Source: Nereida ignava (GTDB lineage: Bacteria; Pseudomonadota; Alphaproteobacteria; Rhodobacterales; Rhodobacteraceae). From it: a stretch of 64,000 bases of DNA. The notes under the pieces were generated by a model. The model ran no database searches. It was not told the DNA's origin and saw only the letters and a program-made list of their open reading frames with translations. The translations under genes and the position numbers were made by a program. Shown piece after piece: positions 44,321 through 52,602 of the stretch; position 1 is the first letter of the stretch, and each line of letters begins with the position of its first letter. The stretch covers positions 248,001-312,000 of the forward strand of contig NZ_CVPC01000003.1 in the NCBI RefSeq assembly GCF_001049735.1, in the 5' to 3' direction.

Positions 44321-45279
44321 GATGGGGCCTTTGATGCGGTGTGGGGCAGGGTGGCCAATCGCTCGGTCAAAAACGCGAAGAAGCCATCTGCGTCAATGTT
44401 TTGCATGAAGGTTGCATTGGCTGCGCGTTCGGTAATCCGCCAAAAATCAACAACTGTCATACCAAGGGTCAACTCAGAGCCTGTTTCAACAGTTACGTTC
44501 ACATGGCGGCCCTCAAAAAGCTGAGGCGCAATGAGATAGGCAATCACGCACGGGTCATGCAGCGGCGCACCGTCTGTGCCGTATTTTTGGGTGTCGAAGC
44601 GTTCAAAAAAATCAAGCCACTCGGCGACTGTTGTGCCAAGGGTAGTGCCCAAGGCGCGAAAGGCCTCGATGCGCGGTTTTGTGGCAAGCGCTTTATGGGT
44701 GACATCCAGCGGCATCATCGTAATCGGCACGCCAGAACGCAGCACGATGTCAGCGGCCTCAGGATCTACGAAGATGTTGAATTCTGCCGCCGGCGTGATG
44801 TTACCCACTTCAAAATAGGCACCCCCCATAAGCACGATTTCTTGAATGCGTTCCGTGATATCTGGTGCTTGCTGCATGGCTTTCGCGATGTTGGTTAGCG
44901 GCCCAAGTGGGCAGAGCGTTACGGTTTTGCTAGGCTTGGCGCGCAAGGTCTCAATGATAAAGTCCACGCCATGCTCAGGGCGAAGCGTCATGGCCGGCTC
45001 TGTCATCACAGGGCCGTCCAGCCCCGTGCCGCCGTGCACATGTTCGGCTGTAATGAGCGGGCGCGATAGTGGGGCTTCACACCCTGCATAAACGGGCATG
45101 TCAGCGCGTCCCGCTAGTTCACACACCACCCGCGTATTTCGTTCTGTCAGGGGCAGTGGGACGTTGCCAGCCACGGCTGTTATCCCCAGCACGTCAATTT
45201 CGGGGCTTGCCAGCGCCAGTAAAATCGCGATTGCGTCGTCTTGGCCGGGGTCCGTATCGATGATGATTTTACGGGTCAT
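44317..45279 (-). CDS. Inosine/uridine-preferring nucleoside hydrolase
   Basis: Hydrolyses ribonucleosides to base and ribose, 320 residues from ATG 45279. The calcium-binding N-terminal motif KIIIDTDPGQDDAIAILLAL is the family hallmark; GITAVAGNVPLPLTERNTRV, EIVLMGGAYFEVGNITPAAE, FNIFVDPEAADIVLRSGVPI and TDGAPLHDPCVIAYLIAP (last Asp ligand of the metal) follow. An upstream in-frame reading to 45333 overlaps mazG and is rejected. It follows mazG by 2 bases; both proteins act on nucleosides/nucleotides, so the operon looks like nucleotide clean-up. Confidence 0.93.
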   Translation of the reverse strand: MTRKIIIDTDPGQDDAIAILLALASPEIDVLGITAVAGNVPLPLTERNTRVVCELAGRADMPVYAGCEAPLSRPLITAEHVHGGTGLDGPVMTEPAMTLRPEHGVDFIIETLRAKPSKTVTLCPLGPLTNIAKAMQQAPDITERIQEIVLMGGAYFEVGNITPAAEFNIFVDPEAADIVLRSGVPITMMPLDVTHKALATKPRIEAFRALGTTLGTTVAEWLDFFERFDTQKYGTDGAPLHDPCVIAYLIAPQLFEGRHVNVTVETGSELTLGMTVVDFWRITERAANATFMQNIDADGFFAFLTERLATLPHTASKAPS

Positions 45280-45281
45280 AT

Positions 45282-46115
45282 TTAAACACCTTTTACCGTT
45301 TGTGCGCGCAGCGCCACTTTGGCCGCGTTCCACAGGCTGTCCATTTCGTCCAGCGTGCTGTCCTCAGGGCTTTTGCCGGCTTTGGCCAACTCTGCCTCGA
45401 TCCACGCGAACCTCGTGGTGAATTTGGTGTTGGTGCGCCGAAGAGCCGCCTCTGGGTCAACGCCAAGATGGCGGGCCAGATTTGCCATTACGAACAGCAA
45501 ATCGCCCATCTCATCTTCAATTGCATCGGCATCTTTATCTGCTGCGGCGTCCACCAGTTCAGCCGCTTCTTCTTTCAGTTTATCCAGCACTTGCGTTGTT
45601 TCGGGCCAGTCAAACCCTACACGCGCGGCGCGTTTTTGCAGCTTTTGGGCGCGTAGCAGGGCCGGCAGACCCAAAGCGACCCCGTCCAGAACACCGGCTT
45701 CCCCGCGCTTTTCGCGCTCGGCGGCCTTGATGTTTTCCCAGTCTTTCTTCTGCTGCTCTGCTGATTTATCGCGGCTTTGATCGCCGAATACATGGGGGTG
45801 GCGGTCCAGCATTTTTTGCGCAATAGCGTCTGCCACATCGTCAAACGTAAAGTGGCCAGCCTCCGTGCCGATTTGCGTGTGATAGACGGTCTGTAGTAGC
45901 AAATCGCCTAGCTCTGACTTCAGATCATGAACGTCATTGCGCGCGATGGCGTCGGCAACTTCATAAGCTTCCTCAATGGTATAGGGGGCGATGCTGTCAA
46001 AAGTTTGCTCTATATCCCACGGGCAGCCCGTATCTGGATCGCGCAAACATTCCATGATGTGCAATAAGCGTTTGATGCCGCCGTTTGGCGTGTGGATCAG
46101 CTCATGATTTTGCAT
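45282..46115 (-). CDS. mazG: Nucleoside triphosphate pyrophosphohydrolase MazG
   Basis: Hydrolyses (d)NTPs to NMP and pyrophosphate, removing abnormal nucleotides; 277 residues from ATG 46115. Two MazG repeats: the first about 10-110 (GIKRLLHIMECLRDPDTGCP, WDIEQTFDSIAPYTIEEAYE, DLKSELGDLLLQTVYHTQIG with the metal-binding E-x-x-E/E-x-x-D set) and the second about 150-260 (DKLKEEAAELVDAAADKDAD, AIEDEMGDLLFVMANLARHL). The ATG at 46115 starts at the domain; the in-frame reading to 46229 adds unrelated sequence. First gene of the mazG-hydrolase-acetyltransferase-selO operon. Confidence 0.95.
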   Translation of the reverse strand: MQNHELIHTPNGGIKRLLHIMECLRDPDTGCPWDIEQTFDSIAPYTIEEAYEVADAIARNDVHDLKSELGDLLLQTVYHTQIGTEAGHFTFDDVADAIAQKMLDRHPHVFGDQSRDKSAEQQKKDWENIKAAEREKRGEAGVLDGVALGLPALLRAQKLQKRAARVGFDWPETTQVLDKLKEEAAELVDAAADKDADAIEDEMGDLLFVMANLARHLGVDPEAALRRTNTKFTTRFAWIEAELAKAGKSPEDSTLDEMDSLWNAAKVALRAQTVKGV

Positions 46116-46241
46116 TATGCACCTCCTCAAGCGCCTGTTTGGGGCAACATATGCATTCAGCGCCCAGAGTTCCAATGCATTCGGGGCGCAACGTTTGATC
46201 AACGGACTTAGCGGGCCCGCATTCGGCAAATAGAGGCTGAT

Positions 46242-46671
46242 ATGAAGCGAAAAGGAAAAGCGAAAGTGATCTCCAGTATTGTGATTGGCATTGTGGCAAG
46301 CATCGTGGTTGCTGCCGCCTATATTCGTTTGGCGCCTGTATCTGTGGTCCGCGCGCCGGTTCCTGCGTCATTGACGGTGGGGGAGTATCCCGTTGCGGGG
46401 GGGGCATTATGCCGTGCGCAAAGTCACGAATGCCGAGGCCGCATTAGCCGAGATTATGTCTGTACTATCGGCCTTGCCGCGGACGCGCAAAGTTGCGGAT
46501 GCACCGGCTACATTTGTGACCCGAAGCGCGCTTTGGGCGTTTCCGGATGTGACGCGTGTTTGGATTGAGGGCGACACAGTGCATATCGCAGGGCATTTGA
46601 TTTACGGCAAATCTGATATGGGCGTGAATAAAGCGCGGATCACGGCGGTCTTGGCGCGCGTGGGTCTCTAA
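46242..46671 (+). pseudogene. DUF1499 protein gene split by a +1 frameshift in a G8 tract
   Basis: An envelope-type protein of the DUF1499 family encoded in two frames. Frame 1 starts at ATG 46242 (AGAGG in front) with a membrane helix (VISSIVIGIVASIVVAAAYI) and reads into the run of eight Gs at 46397-46404; it then derails and stops at 46568. Frame 2 carries the rest: HYAVRKVTNAEAALAEIMSV, TFVTRSALWAFPDVTRVWIE and HLIYGKSDMGVNKARITAVL up to 46671. With seven Gs one protein of 142 residues results, the right length for the family. Either a sequencing error in the homopolymer, a true mutation, or slipped-strand variation. Function of DUF1499 is not known. Confidence 0.85.
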
Positions 46672-46710
46672 AAGCTTGCGCGCCGTTCTGGCATTGGGCA
46701 CATAGGGCGC

Positions 46711-47760
46711 ATGATCCCAGCTGATACCCTCGCGCAAATTTTGCAACGCCACGAATACCTTGAAGCCGCCATGTCTGAGGCGGGCGCAGATATTGCGACT
46801 TTGTCCAAAGAATACTCTGACCTTGGTCCCGTTGTGGCACAGATCAACGCCTACCAACAGCTTTTGCAGAACTTAAGTGACGCAGAAGAGATGATGTCTG
46901 ACCCAGAAATGCGTGAGCTTGCAGAGATGGAATTGCCAGACCTGCGGGCGGCTGTTCCCGATGCGGAGCGTGACCTGCAACTTGCGCTCTTGCCAAAAGA
47001 TGCGGCCGATGCGCGGCCAGCAATGATTGAAATCCGCCCAGGAACAGGCGGCGACGAGGCTGCACTTTTCGCAGGTGATTTGTTGCGCATGTATCAACGC
47101 TATAGCGAGGCGCAGGGCTGGAAATTCGAAATCATCGAGCATCAGGAAACTGAGCTGGGCGGCATTAAGGAAGTGACTGCACACGTGCAGGGCGCGGGTG
47201 TTTTTGCCAAATTGAAGTACGAAAGCGGCGTGCACCGCGTGCAGCGTGTTCCGACCACTGAAAGCGGGGGGCGTATTCATACCTCTGCGGCGACGGTGGC
47301 CGTATTGCCCGAGGCTGAGGATGTAGATGTACAAATTGATGCAGGCGATCTGCGCATTGATACGATGCGGGCCAGTGGTTCAGGCGGACAGCACGTTAAC
47401 ACAACCGACTCTGCCGTGCGGATTTTGCACATTCCCACCGGCATCATCGTGGTGAGTTCGGAAAAATCGCAGCATCGTAACCGCGAAATTGCGATGCAGG
47501 TTTTGAAAACACGCCTTTATGACATGGAACGCCAGCGGGTCGATGATGCACGCTCCGCTGACCGCAAAAGCCAAGTTGGCAGTGGTGACCGGTCCGAGCG
47601 CATTCGTACTTATAATTTCCCGCAAGGGCGTATGACAGATCACCGGATCAATCTGACGCTTTACAAGTTGGACGCGATTATGGGCGGCGATCTGACCGAG
47701 ACCATCGACGCGCTGACTGCTGAAGCACAGGCAAATCTTCTGGCCGAGATGAACGGATGA
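46711..47760 (+). CDS. prfA: Peptide chain release factor 1
   Basis: Recognises UAA and UAG stop codons and triggers peptide release, 349 residues. Visible: the PXT-type anticodon-like region in the middle ([20 protein letters not shown], codon discrimination), [20 protein letters not shown], the catalytic GGQ in [20 protein letters not shown] (methylated by PrmC), and the C-terminal [20 protein letters not shown]. Overlaps prmC by 4 bases (ATGA), the usual pair. Confidence 0.97.
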   Translation: MIPADTLAQILQRHEYLEAAMSEAGADIATLSKEYSDLGPVVAQINAYQQLLQNLSDAEEMMSDPEMRELAEMELPDLRAAVPDAERDLQLALLPKDAADARPAMIEIRPGTGGDEAALFAGDLLRMYQRYSEAQGWKFEIIEHQETELGGIKEVTAHVQGAGVFAKLKYESGVHRVQRVPTTESGGRIHTSAATVAVLPEAEDVDVQIDAGDLRIDTMRASGSGGQHVNTTDSAVRILHIPTGIIVVSSEKSQHRNREIAMQVLKTRLYDMERQRVDDARSADRKSQVGSGDRSERIRTYNFPQGRMTDHRINLTLYKLDAIMGGDLTETIDALTAEAQANLLAEMNG

Positions 47761-48614
47761 GCACGCCCGCAACGGTGCAATCTGCTTTGATGGCAGCAAT
47801 TGTGCGGTTGCGTGAAGCGGGAATTGTTGAGCCTGCACCTGATGCGCGCCGCCTAATGGCCCACGCACTTGGCATCGCTGCATCGCGCCTTACACTTCAC
47901 AGCCATGATACAATTTCCGCGCAGGCGGCGGCAACTTTTGAAGCCTACGTCGATGCGCGATTGGGCCATCAACCTGTGGCACAAATCATCGGTCGACGCG
48001 CATTTTATGGCCGCGAGTTTATTGTGACCAAAGATGTGCTCGACCCGCGCCCTGATACTGAAACGCTTATTGAGCGGGCGTTATCTGCGCCTTATTCAAA
48101 AGTTCTTGATCTGGGCACAGGGTCGGGGTGCATTCTGGTCACTTTGCTTGCTGAAAATCCGGCGGCGACGGGCGAGGGGGCTGATCTTTCTGCGGCAGCT
48201 TTAGCTGTTGCAGAGCAAAATGCCATCGCCTGCGGTGTGGCGGACCGTGCTGCATTTTACCGCTCGGACTGGTTGGGTGGGGCGAGCGGCCCGTATGATC
48301 TCATCGTTTCAAATCCGCCTTATATTGCCGAAGATGAAATGGCAGGACTTGCCCGCGATGTGCGCGAGTGGGAGCCGCATATGGCGCTGACACCTGGCGC
48401 CGATGGGCTGAAGGTTTATCGCGTTTTGGCCGCCGATGCGGCGCAATTTTTGACAGCAGATGGGCAGATCATCGTCGAAATTGGCGCAGGGCAGGGGCCA
48501 GATGTGGTTGCGCTGTTTGAGCAGGCGTTATGGGCAAATGTCGGCTTGTTTAAGGATATTAACGGCAAAGACCGCGTTGTGTGTGCTCGAAAGTCACCAG
48601 CACAGGTGATTTAA
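47757..48614 (+). CDS. prmC: Release factor glutamine methyltransferase PrmC (HemK)
   Basis: SAM-dependent enzyme that methylates the GGQ glutamine of release factors, 285 residues. N-terminal helical domain (about 1-85), then [18 protein letters not shown], the SAM loop [20 protein letters not shown] and the catalytic NPPY in [16 protein letters not shown]. The start overlaps the prfA stop, coupling the enzyme to its substrate. The 214-base gap after it holds no gene that I can support. Confidence 0.97.
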   Translation: MSTPATVQSALMAAIVRLREAGIVEPAPDARRLMAHALGIAASRLTLHSHDTISAQAAATFEAYVDARLGHQPVAQIIGRRAFYGREFIVTKDVLDPRPDTETLIERALSAPYSKVLDLGTGSGCILVTLLAENPAATGEGADLSAAALAVAEQNAIACGVADRAAFYRSDWLGGASGPYDLIVSNPPYIAEDEMAGLARDVREWEPHMALTPGADGLKVYRVLAADAAQFLTADGQIIVEIGAGQGPDVVALFEQALWANVGLFKDINGKDRVVCARKSPAQVI

Positions 48615-48828
48615 GGCATTAAATACATAAAATTTGTGTCTTTTGGCTTGCGACTGCCTGCGCCAAGTGCTTTTGTCTATTCAGCGACGGGATTGGAACC
48701 ATTTCGATCATCGCTGTTAAGCTGACACTGCGAATATTGGAAGCCGCGACGCGCTTCTTTACGCATGTATCACGTATAAAATGGACTGCGCCGATGTGAG
48801 GCGCCACTAAACGGGCCATCGATACCTT

Positions 48829-49422
48829 ATGAGATCATCTAAAAACCGCTCGCGGAACAAAAGCCGCAACACTAATCGCCCGTCCGGTGGCAACGTCATT
48901 AACCGTGTTTTTGACAGCTCTGGTCCCGAAGGCAAAGTGCGCGGCACCCCTCAGCAAATCATTGATAAATACACACAACTTGCGCGCGATGCACAGCTTT
49001 CCGGTGACCGCGTTGCCGTCGAAGCGTTTCAGCAGCACGCTGAACATTACCTGCGTATCCTTGGCGAAGCGCAGCGTGAAGTTGAGGCAAAGCGCGAAGA
49101 GCAAGAGCGCCTGAACCGCGAGCGTCAAGAGCAACGCGACCGTGAACGCCAAGAGCGCGCCGAGCGTCAGGAACGTGAAGGCGGCCCTGTTGAGACATCG
49201 GAAGATGCCAGTGAGCCACCCGCTGAGCAAAATGCGGATGCAGATGCGCCAACTTCTGAAGATGCACCGGCTGAGCGCCCTAAGCGTATCCGCCGTCCGC
49301 GCAAGCCTCGTGTTGCGAAGACAGATGAAAATGGGTCGGCAGAGGCAGCTTCAGAGACTGTTTCAGCTCCGTCAGAGGCCCCTGCGGCTGAGCAAACGCC
49401 CGACACATCTGCAGCCGAATAA
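48829..49422 (+). CDS. DUF4167 domain-containing protein
   Basis: Alphaproteobacterial protein of the DUF4167 family, 197 residues. Basic N-terminus rich in Arg/Asn/Ser (MRSSKNRSRNKSRNTNRPSG), the family core NRVFDSSGPEGKVRGTPQQI, QHAEHYLRILGEAQREVEAK, then a charged, coiled-coil-like Glu/Arg tract (EEQERLNRERQEQRDRERQE) and a low-complexity acidic/Ala-rich tail with a basic KRIRRPRKPR. Likely RNA- or nucleoid-associated by composition, but the function is not established. Ribosome site is weak. Single gene. Confidence 0.87.
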   Translation: MRSSKNRSRNKSRNTNRPSGGNVINRVFDSSGPEGKVRGTPQQIIDKYTQLARDAQLSGDRVAVEAFQQHAEHYLRILGEAQREVEAKREEQERLNRERQEQRDRERQERAERQEREGGPVETSEDASEPPAEQNADADAPTSEDAPAERPKRIRRPRKPRVAKTDENGSAEAASETVSAPSEAPAAEQTPDTSAAE

Positions 49423-49487
49423 GCTGTTAAGCGTCTACAGACTGCGCTGAATGCGGCCAAGCTGAGCTCAGCATCACGATATCCTAG

Positions 49488-50330
49488 TCAACCAGCAGCT
49501 ACGGCGCGGGCAAGGGCACAGAATTGTTCTAGCCCAACAGTTTCAGCGCGCTCGGTCGGTTTGATACCTGCTGCAATAAGGCGGTCCTCGATATCGGGTG
49601 CCACGCCTTTGAGTGATGCGCGCAGCATTTTGCGGCGTTGGTTAAATCCTGCCGCCACAACCCGTGATAACACTTTGGCGTCCGCCTCAAACCGTGGTTT
49701 GGGAAGGGCTGTCAAATGCACCACTGCTGAATGCACTTTTGGTGCGGGTGTGAACGCCTCTGGTGGAAGTGACATCGCGATGCGCGTATCTGCGCGCCAC
49801 TGGGCCAAAACGGCCAGTCGTCCGTAGGCTTTGCTGCCCGGTTCCGCAACGATACGCATGGCGACTTCGCGCTGGAACATTAACGTGAGGCTGCTCCAGA
49901 ACGGGGGCCATTCAGGTGGGGTTAACCACCGAACCAACAACTCTGTACCCACGTTATAAGGAAGATTTGCCGCAATTCTGATGGGCGGCGTGAGGTGCTC
50001 AAGCGGGTTCACGTCAAGCGCGTCACCGATGACATAGGACAGCCGGTCGGGGTAGGCGGCGCTGATTTGATCCAGTACGGGCCCACAGCGGGGATCTTTT
50101 TCAATTGCCAAAACGCGGCGCGCCCCTTCGGCCAGCAACCCACGGGTTAACCCGCCGGGACCAGGTCCGATTTCAAGAACGTCGCAATCTGTCAGCGAGC
50201 CTGCTTGCCGCGCAATTTTTGCCGTAAGATTCAAATCCAACAAAAAGTTCTGCCCAAGGGATTTTTTGGCAGACAGTTGGTTTTCCGCAATCACATCTGC
50301 AAGCGGGGGAAGGGTATCTATCTGGGCCAT
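49488..50330 (-). CDS. rsmA: 16S rRNA (adenine1518/1519-N6) dimethyltransferase
   Basis: KsgA family enzyme that dimethylates two adenosines near the 3' end of 16S rRNA in late 30S assembly; 280 residues. Visible: [40 protein letters not shown] (SAM loop), [20 protein letters not shown] (the N-L-P-Y catalytic motif) and [14 protein letters not shown]. It is the last gene of the lptFGD-surA-pdxA-rsmA block, 3 bases after pdxA. Confidence 0.96.
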   Translation of the reverse strand: MAQIDTLPPLADVIAENQLSAKKSLGQNFLLDLNLTAKIARQAGSLTDCDVLEIGPGPGGLTRGLLAEGARRVLAIEKDPRCGPVLDQISAAYPDRLSYVIGDALDVNPLEHLTPPIRIAANLPYNVGTELLVRWLTPPEWPPFWSSLTLMFQREVAMRIVAEPGSKAYGRLAVLAQWRADTRIAMSLPPEAFTPAPKVHSAVVHLTALPKPRFEADAKVLSRVVAAGFNQRRKMLRASLKGVAPDIEDRLIAAGIKPTERAETVGLEQFCALARAVAAG

Positions 50331-50333
50331 TAG

Positions 50334-51350
50334 CTATTTTTCTGTTGTAGCGGGCGCGGCGTTGCCCGTTTTTGCATCGGCCATTTTGCGTGCCATGTTC
50401 AGGGCAGCGATAAGACTATCCGCATCTGCAATACCTTGGCCCGCAATGTCAAAAGCGGTGCCATGATCAGGTGAGGTTCTGATGAAAGGCAACCCAAGGG
50501 TGACGTTGACGCCGCCCGAAAAATCAAGCGTCTTGATCGGGATAAGCGCTTGGTCGTGATACATGCACACCGCCACATCATAGTTTTTGCGTGCTTCTGC
50601 ATGAAACATCGTGTCGGCCGACAAAGGCCCCGTGATGTTCATGCACTCACGGCGCAAAGCATCCAGAACAGGGGTGATCATGTCGATTTCTTCGCGCCCC
50701 ATGGCACCACCTTCGCCCGCGTGGGGGTTTAGGCCTGCCACCGCGATCCGCGGGGCGTCTATACCAAGGTCACGTCTTAGCGCGCGGTGGGTGATCAACA
50801 GCGTGTCCGTTAATCGCGCCGCGGTCAGCTGGCTTGGGACGTCCTCAAGGGGGATATGAATGGTGACAGGCACAACGCGCAGTGCGTCGCACGCCAGCAT
50901 CATGACGACCTGATCGACGCCTGCCAATGCTGCAAGATATTCTGTGTGACCCGGGTAGGCAAAATCTGCGCCGTCTTTCAGCGCTTTTTTGTTGATGGGC
51001 CCTGTGCACAACCCGCTGGCTTCACCCGATTGAACCAAGGACACACCACGCGCGATGGCTTCAATAACGCCGGCTGCATTTCTGGGATCTGGCTGTCCAG
51101 CAGTGTTTTCGGCAGGAAAAGTAATCGGCAAAACAGGTAGCGCTTCGGCACTTACGTGCACTGCGTCTTGGGGGGTATGTATCTCGCGGATGGGAGTGCC
51201 GACTGGAATGTGTCGTGGGTCACCGATGTAGAAAAACGGCTGTCGGCCCCGCAAACGGTCCCATGCCTTTGCGGCAATCTCGGGGCCGATACCAGCGGGT
51301 TCACCGCAACTAAGCGCGATTGGGGCTTTTTGCTGTGTGGTTTGGGTCAT
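50334..51350 (-). CDS. pdxA: 4-hydroxythreonine-4-phosphate dehydrogenase
   Basis: NAD-dependent enzyme of the DXP-dependent pyridoxal phosphate pathway, 338 residues. Signatures: IALSCGEPAGIGPEIAAKAW at the N-terminus, SGLCTGPINKKALKDGADF, YPGHTEYLAALAGVDQVVM (metal His), PHAGEGGAMGREEIDMITPV and ADTMFHAEARKNYDVAVCMY, then HDQALIPIKTLDFSGGVNVT with the remaining metal ligands. Starts 3 bases after surA; the surA-pdxA-rsmA order is conserved across proteobacteria. Confidence 0.96.
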   Translation of the reverse strand: MTQTTQQKAPIALSCGEPAGIGPEIAAKAWDRLRGRQPFFYIGDPRHIPVGTPIREIHTPQDAVHVSAEALPVLPITFPAENTAGQPDPRNAAGVIEAIARGVSLVQSGEASGLCTGPINKKALKDGADFAYPGHTEYLAALAGVDQVVMMLACDALRVVPVTIHIPLEDVPSQLTAARLTDTLLITHRALRRDLGIDAPRIAVAGLNPHAGEGGAMGREEIDMITPVLDALRRECMNITGPLSADTMFHAEARKNYDVAVCMYHDQALIPIKTLDFSGGVNVTLGLPFIRTSPDHGTAFDIAGQGIADADSLIAALNMARKMADAKTGNAAPATTEK

Positions 51351-51353
51351 TGC

Positions 51354-52589
51354 CTATTGGTCGGTGATGATCGCATCTGCGCGTAGTTCGGCCAAGAAGC
51401 CCTCGGCCAAGCGCTCAACACGTTCGTTCAAAAGCGAGGTGCGGATGGCACCACGGTCTATGTCCTCGCCCAGTTGGGGCGTGCGACCGCATAGCATCAA
51501 AAACACCAAGGTGTCGCCACCGGCGCGCGTTAGCGCAGTTGAAACTTCGTTGTCGTCCAGTTTGGCTAGCTCAAGCGCGATGTCGTTGGGGATATCTGAT
51601 GGTGCCAGCGCACCGCGGTCCAAGACGCGCGCAGGTTGGCCTTGGGCAATGCCGTAGAGATCATCGCATGTATCGACGCTGGCACGGATTTCTGCCGCGC
51701 GTTTGAGCCCCGCTTCAGAGCGCCCGCCAGCGATGTAATAGGCCGCATAGTCGATTGCTTCGGGGGCAGGGCTTGGGGCGCTTGTTTCTTCAATGCCGCG
51801 CAGTTGAAACAGCACAACTGCTTCACCGGATGAGATGGGCTGTGTGACCGCACCGTGCTGCAGGGACAAAAAGCGCTGTGCGATGGCAGGCGGAAAGTCC
51901 GAGAGGGCGCGCCAATTAAGACGGCCACTGTTTTCGCGGCTGTTGGACAGTGAATACTGTCGTGCCAGCGCTGCGAATTGTGCGATTGATTGAACTTGTG
52001 CGATCTCTTCCGCCCGCGCGCGTGTCTCGTCTGCAACTTCTGGTAAATTCGCCAACACGATCTCGGACAGCAGGACCCGTACGCCACCCACTTGATTTGC
52101 GGATGACAGGGCGATGCGGCGCTCGATCTCGGTGTCGCTGACTGCGGCGCGGGGCGCAAAGCGTGCCCGAACAAACTCGCGCCAACCGATGCCGACTTCG
52201 ACGAAACTGCGAAATGATTGCTGGTCTACGCCGTCTTGGGCAATTGCGGTGATGAATTGTTCAAGTGTGAGCCCACCGCGACCTGCAAATTCTGCCATCC
52301 CTTCCAGAACCTGCTCGTGGTTTGGGGTTATCCCTGCTGTTGCGAGCGCGTCTTGCTTTAGCCGGTCATCAATGAGTTGCTCGCGTGCCAAGTCTGCTGG
52401 GTTGCCCGGCGCATTGAGTACCTGCAAAAAGCGCGCCCGTTGATCCAACTCGTAGCCGGTGATGACGCGGTCATTCACTTTGATCGCCGGCGCAAATTGA
52501 TTTTGCGCCAGTGCCGCCGAGGAACAGATAACAAAAGCAAAAGCCACCTGTGAGGCGCTCTTGGCGAAACGGGAAAACGATTTGATCAT
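51354..52589 (-). CDS. surA: SurA-type periplasmic peptidyl-prolyl isomerase
   Basis: Outer-membrane-protein chaperone with parvulin activity, 411 residues from ATG 52589. Signal peptide MIKSFSRFAKSASQVAFAFV with AALAQ cleavage. The N-terminal SurA chaperone domain (about 30-150, KVNDRVITGYELDQRARFLQ) is followed by a parvulin domain about 165-270 (VRVLLSEIVLANLPEVADET, SLSNSRENSGRLNWRALSDF, LQHGAVTQPISSGEAVVLFQ). The C-terminal part is less conserved; one recognisable parvulin domain, not two, is present. An upstream in-frame start would overlap lptD's end and is rejected. Confidence 0.92.
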   Translation of the reverse strand: MIKSFSRFAKSASQVAFAFVICSSAALAQNQFAPAIKVNDRVITGYELDQRARFLQVLNAPGNPADLAREQLIDDRLKQDALATAGITPNHEQVLEGMAEFAGRGGLTLEQFITAIAQDGVDQQSFRSFVEVGIGWREFVRARFAPRAAVSDTEIERRIALSSANQVGGVRVLLSEIVLANLPEVADETRARAEEIAQVQSIAQFAALARQYSLSNSRENSGRLNWRALSDFPPAIAQRFLSLQHGAVTQPISSGEAVVLFQLRGIEETSAPSPAPEAIDYAAYYIAGGRSEAGLKRAAEIRASVDTCDDLYGIAQGQPARVLDRGALAPSDIPNDIALELAKLDDNEVSTALTRAGGDTLVFLMLCGRTPQLGEDIDRGAIRTSLLNERVERLAEGFLAELRADAIITDQ

Positions 52590-52602
52590 TGTGCTGCTGG
52601 CC

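Noticed and set aside
44341-44898. 185-codon plus-strand reading frame opposite the nucleoside hydrolase
   Set aside because: Antisense shadow of a well-conserved gene; composition rich in Cys/His/Arg with no recognisable domain.
48619-48819. 66-codon minus-strand reading frame between prmC and the DUF4167 gene
   Set aside because: No ribosome site and no resemblance to known proteins; left as a non-coding gap.
49461-49472. Perfect palindrome GCTGAGCTCAGC between the DUF4167 gene and rsmA
   Set aside because: Twelve bases only, no loop and no T-tract; too little to call an operator or terminator.
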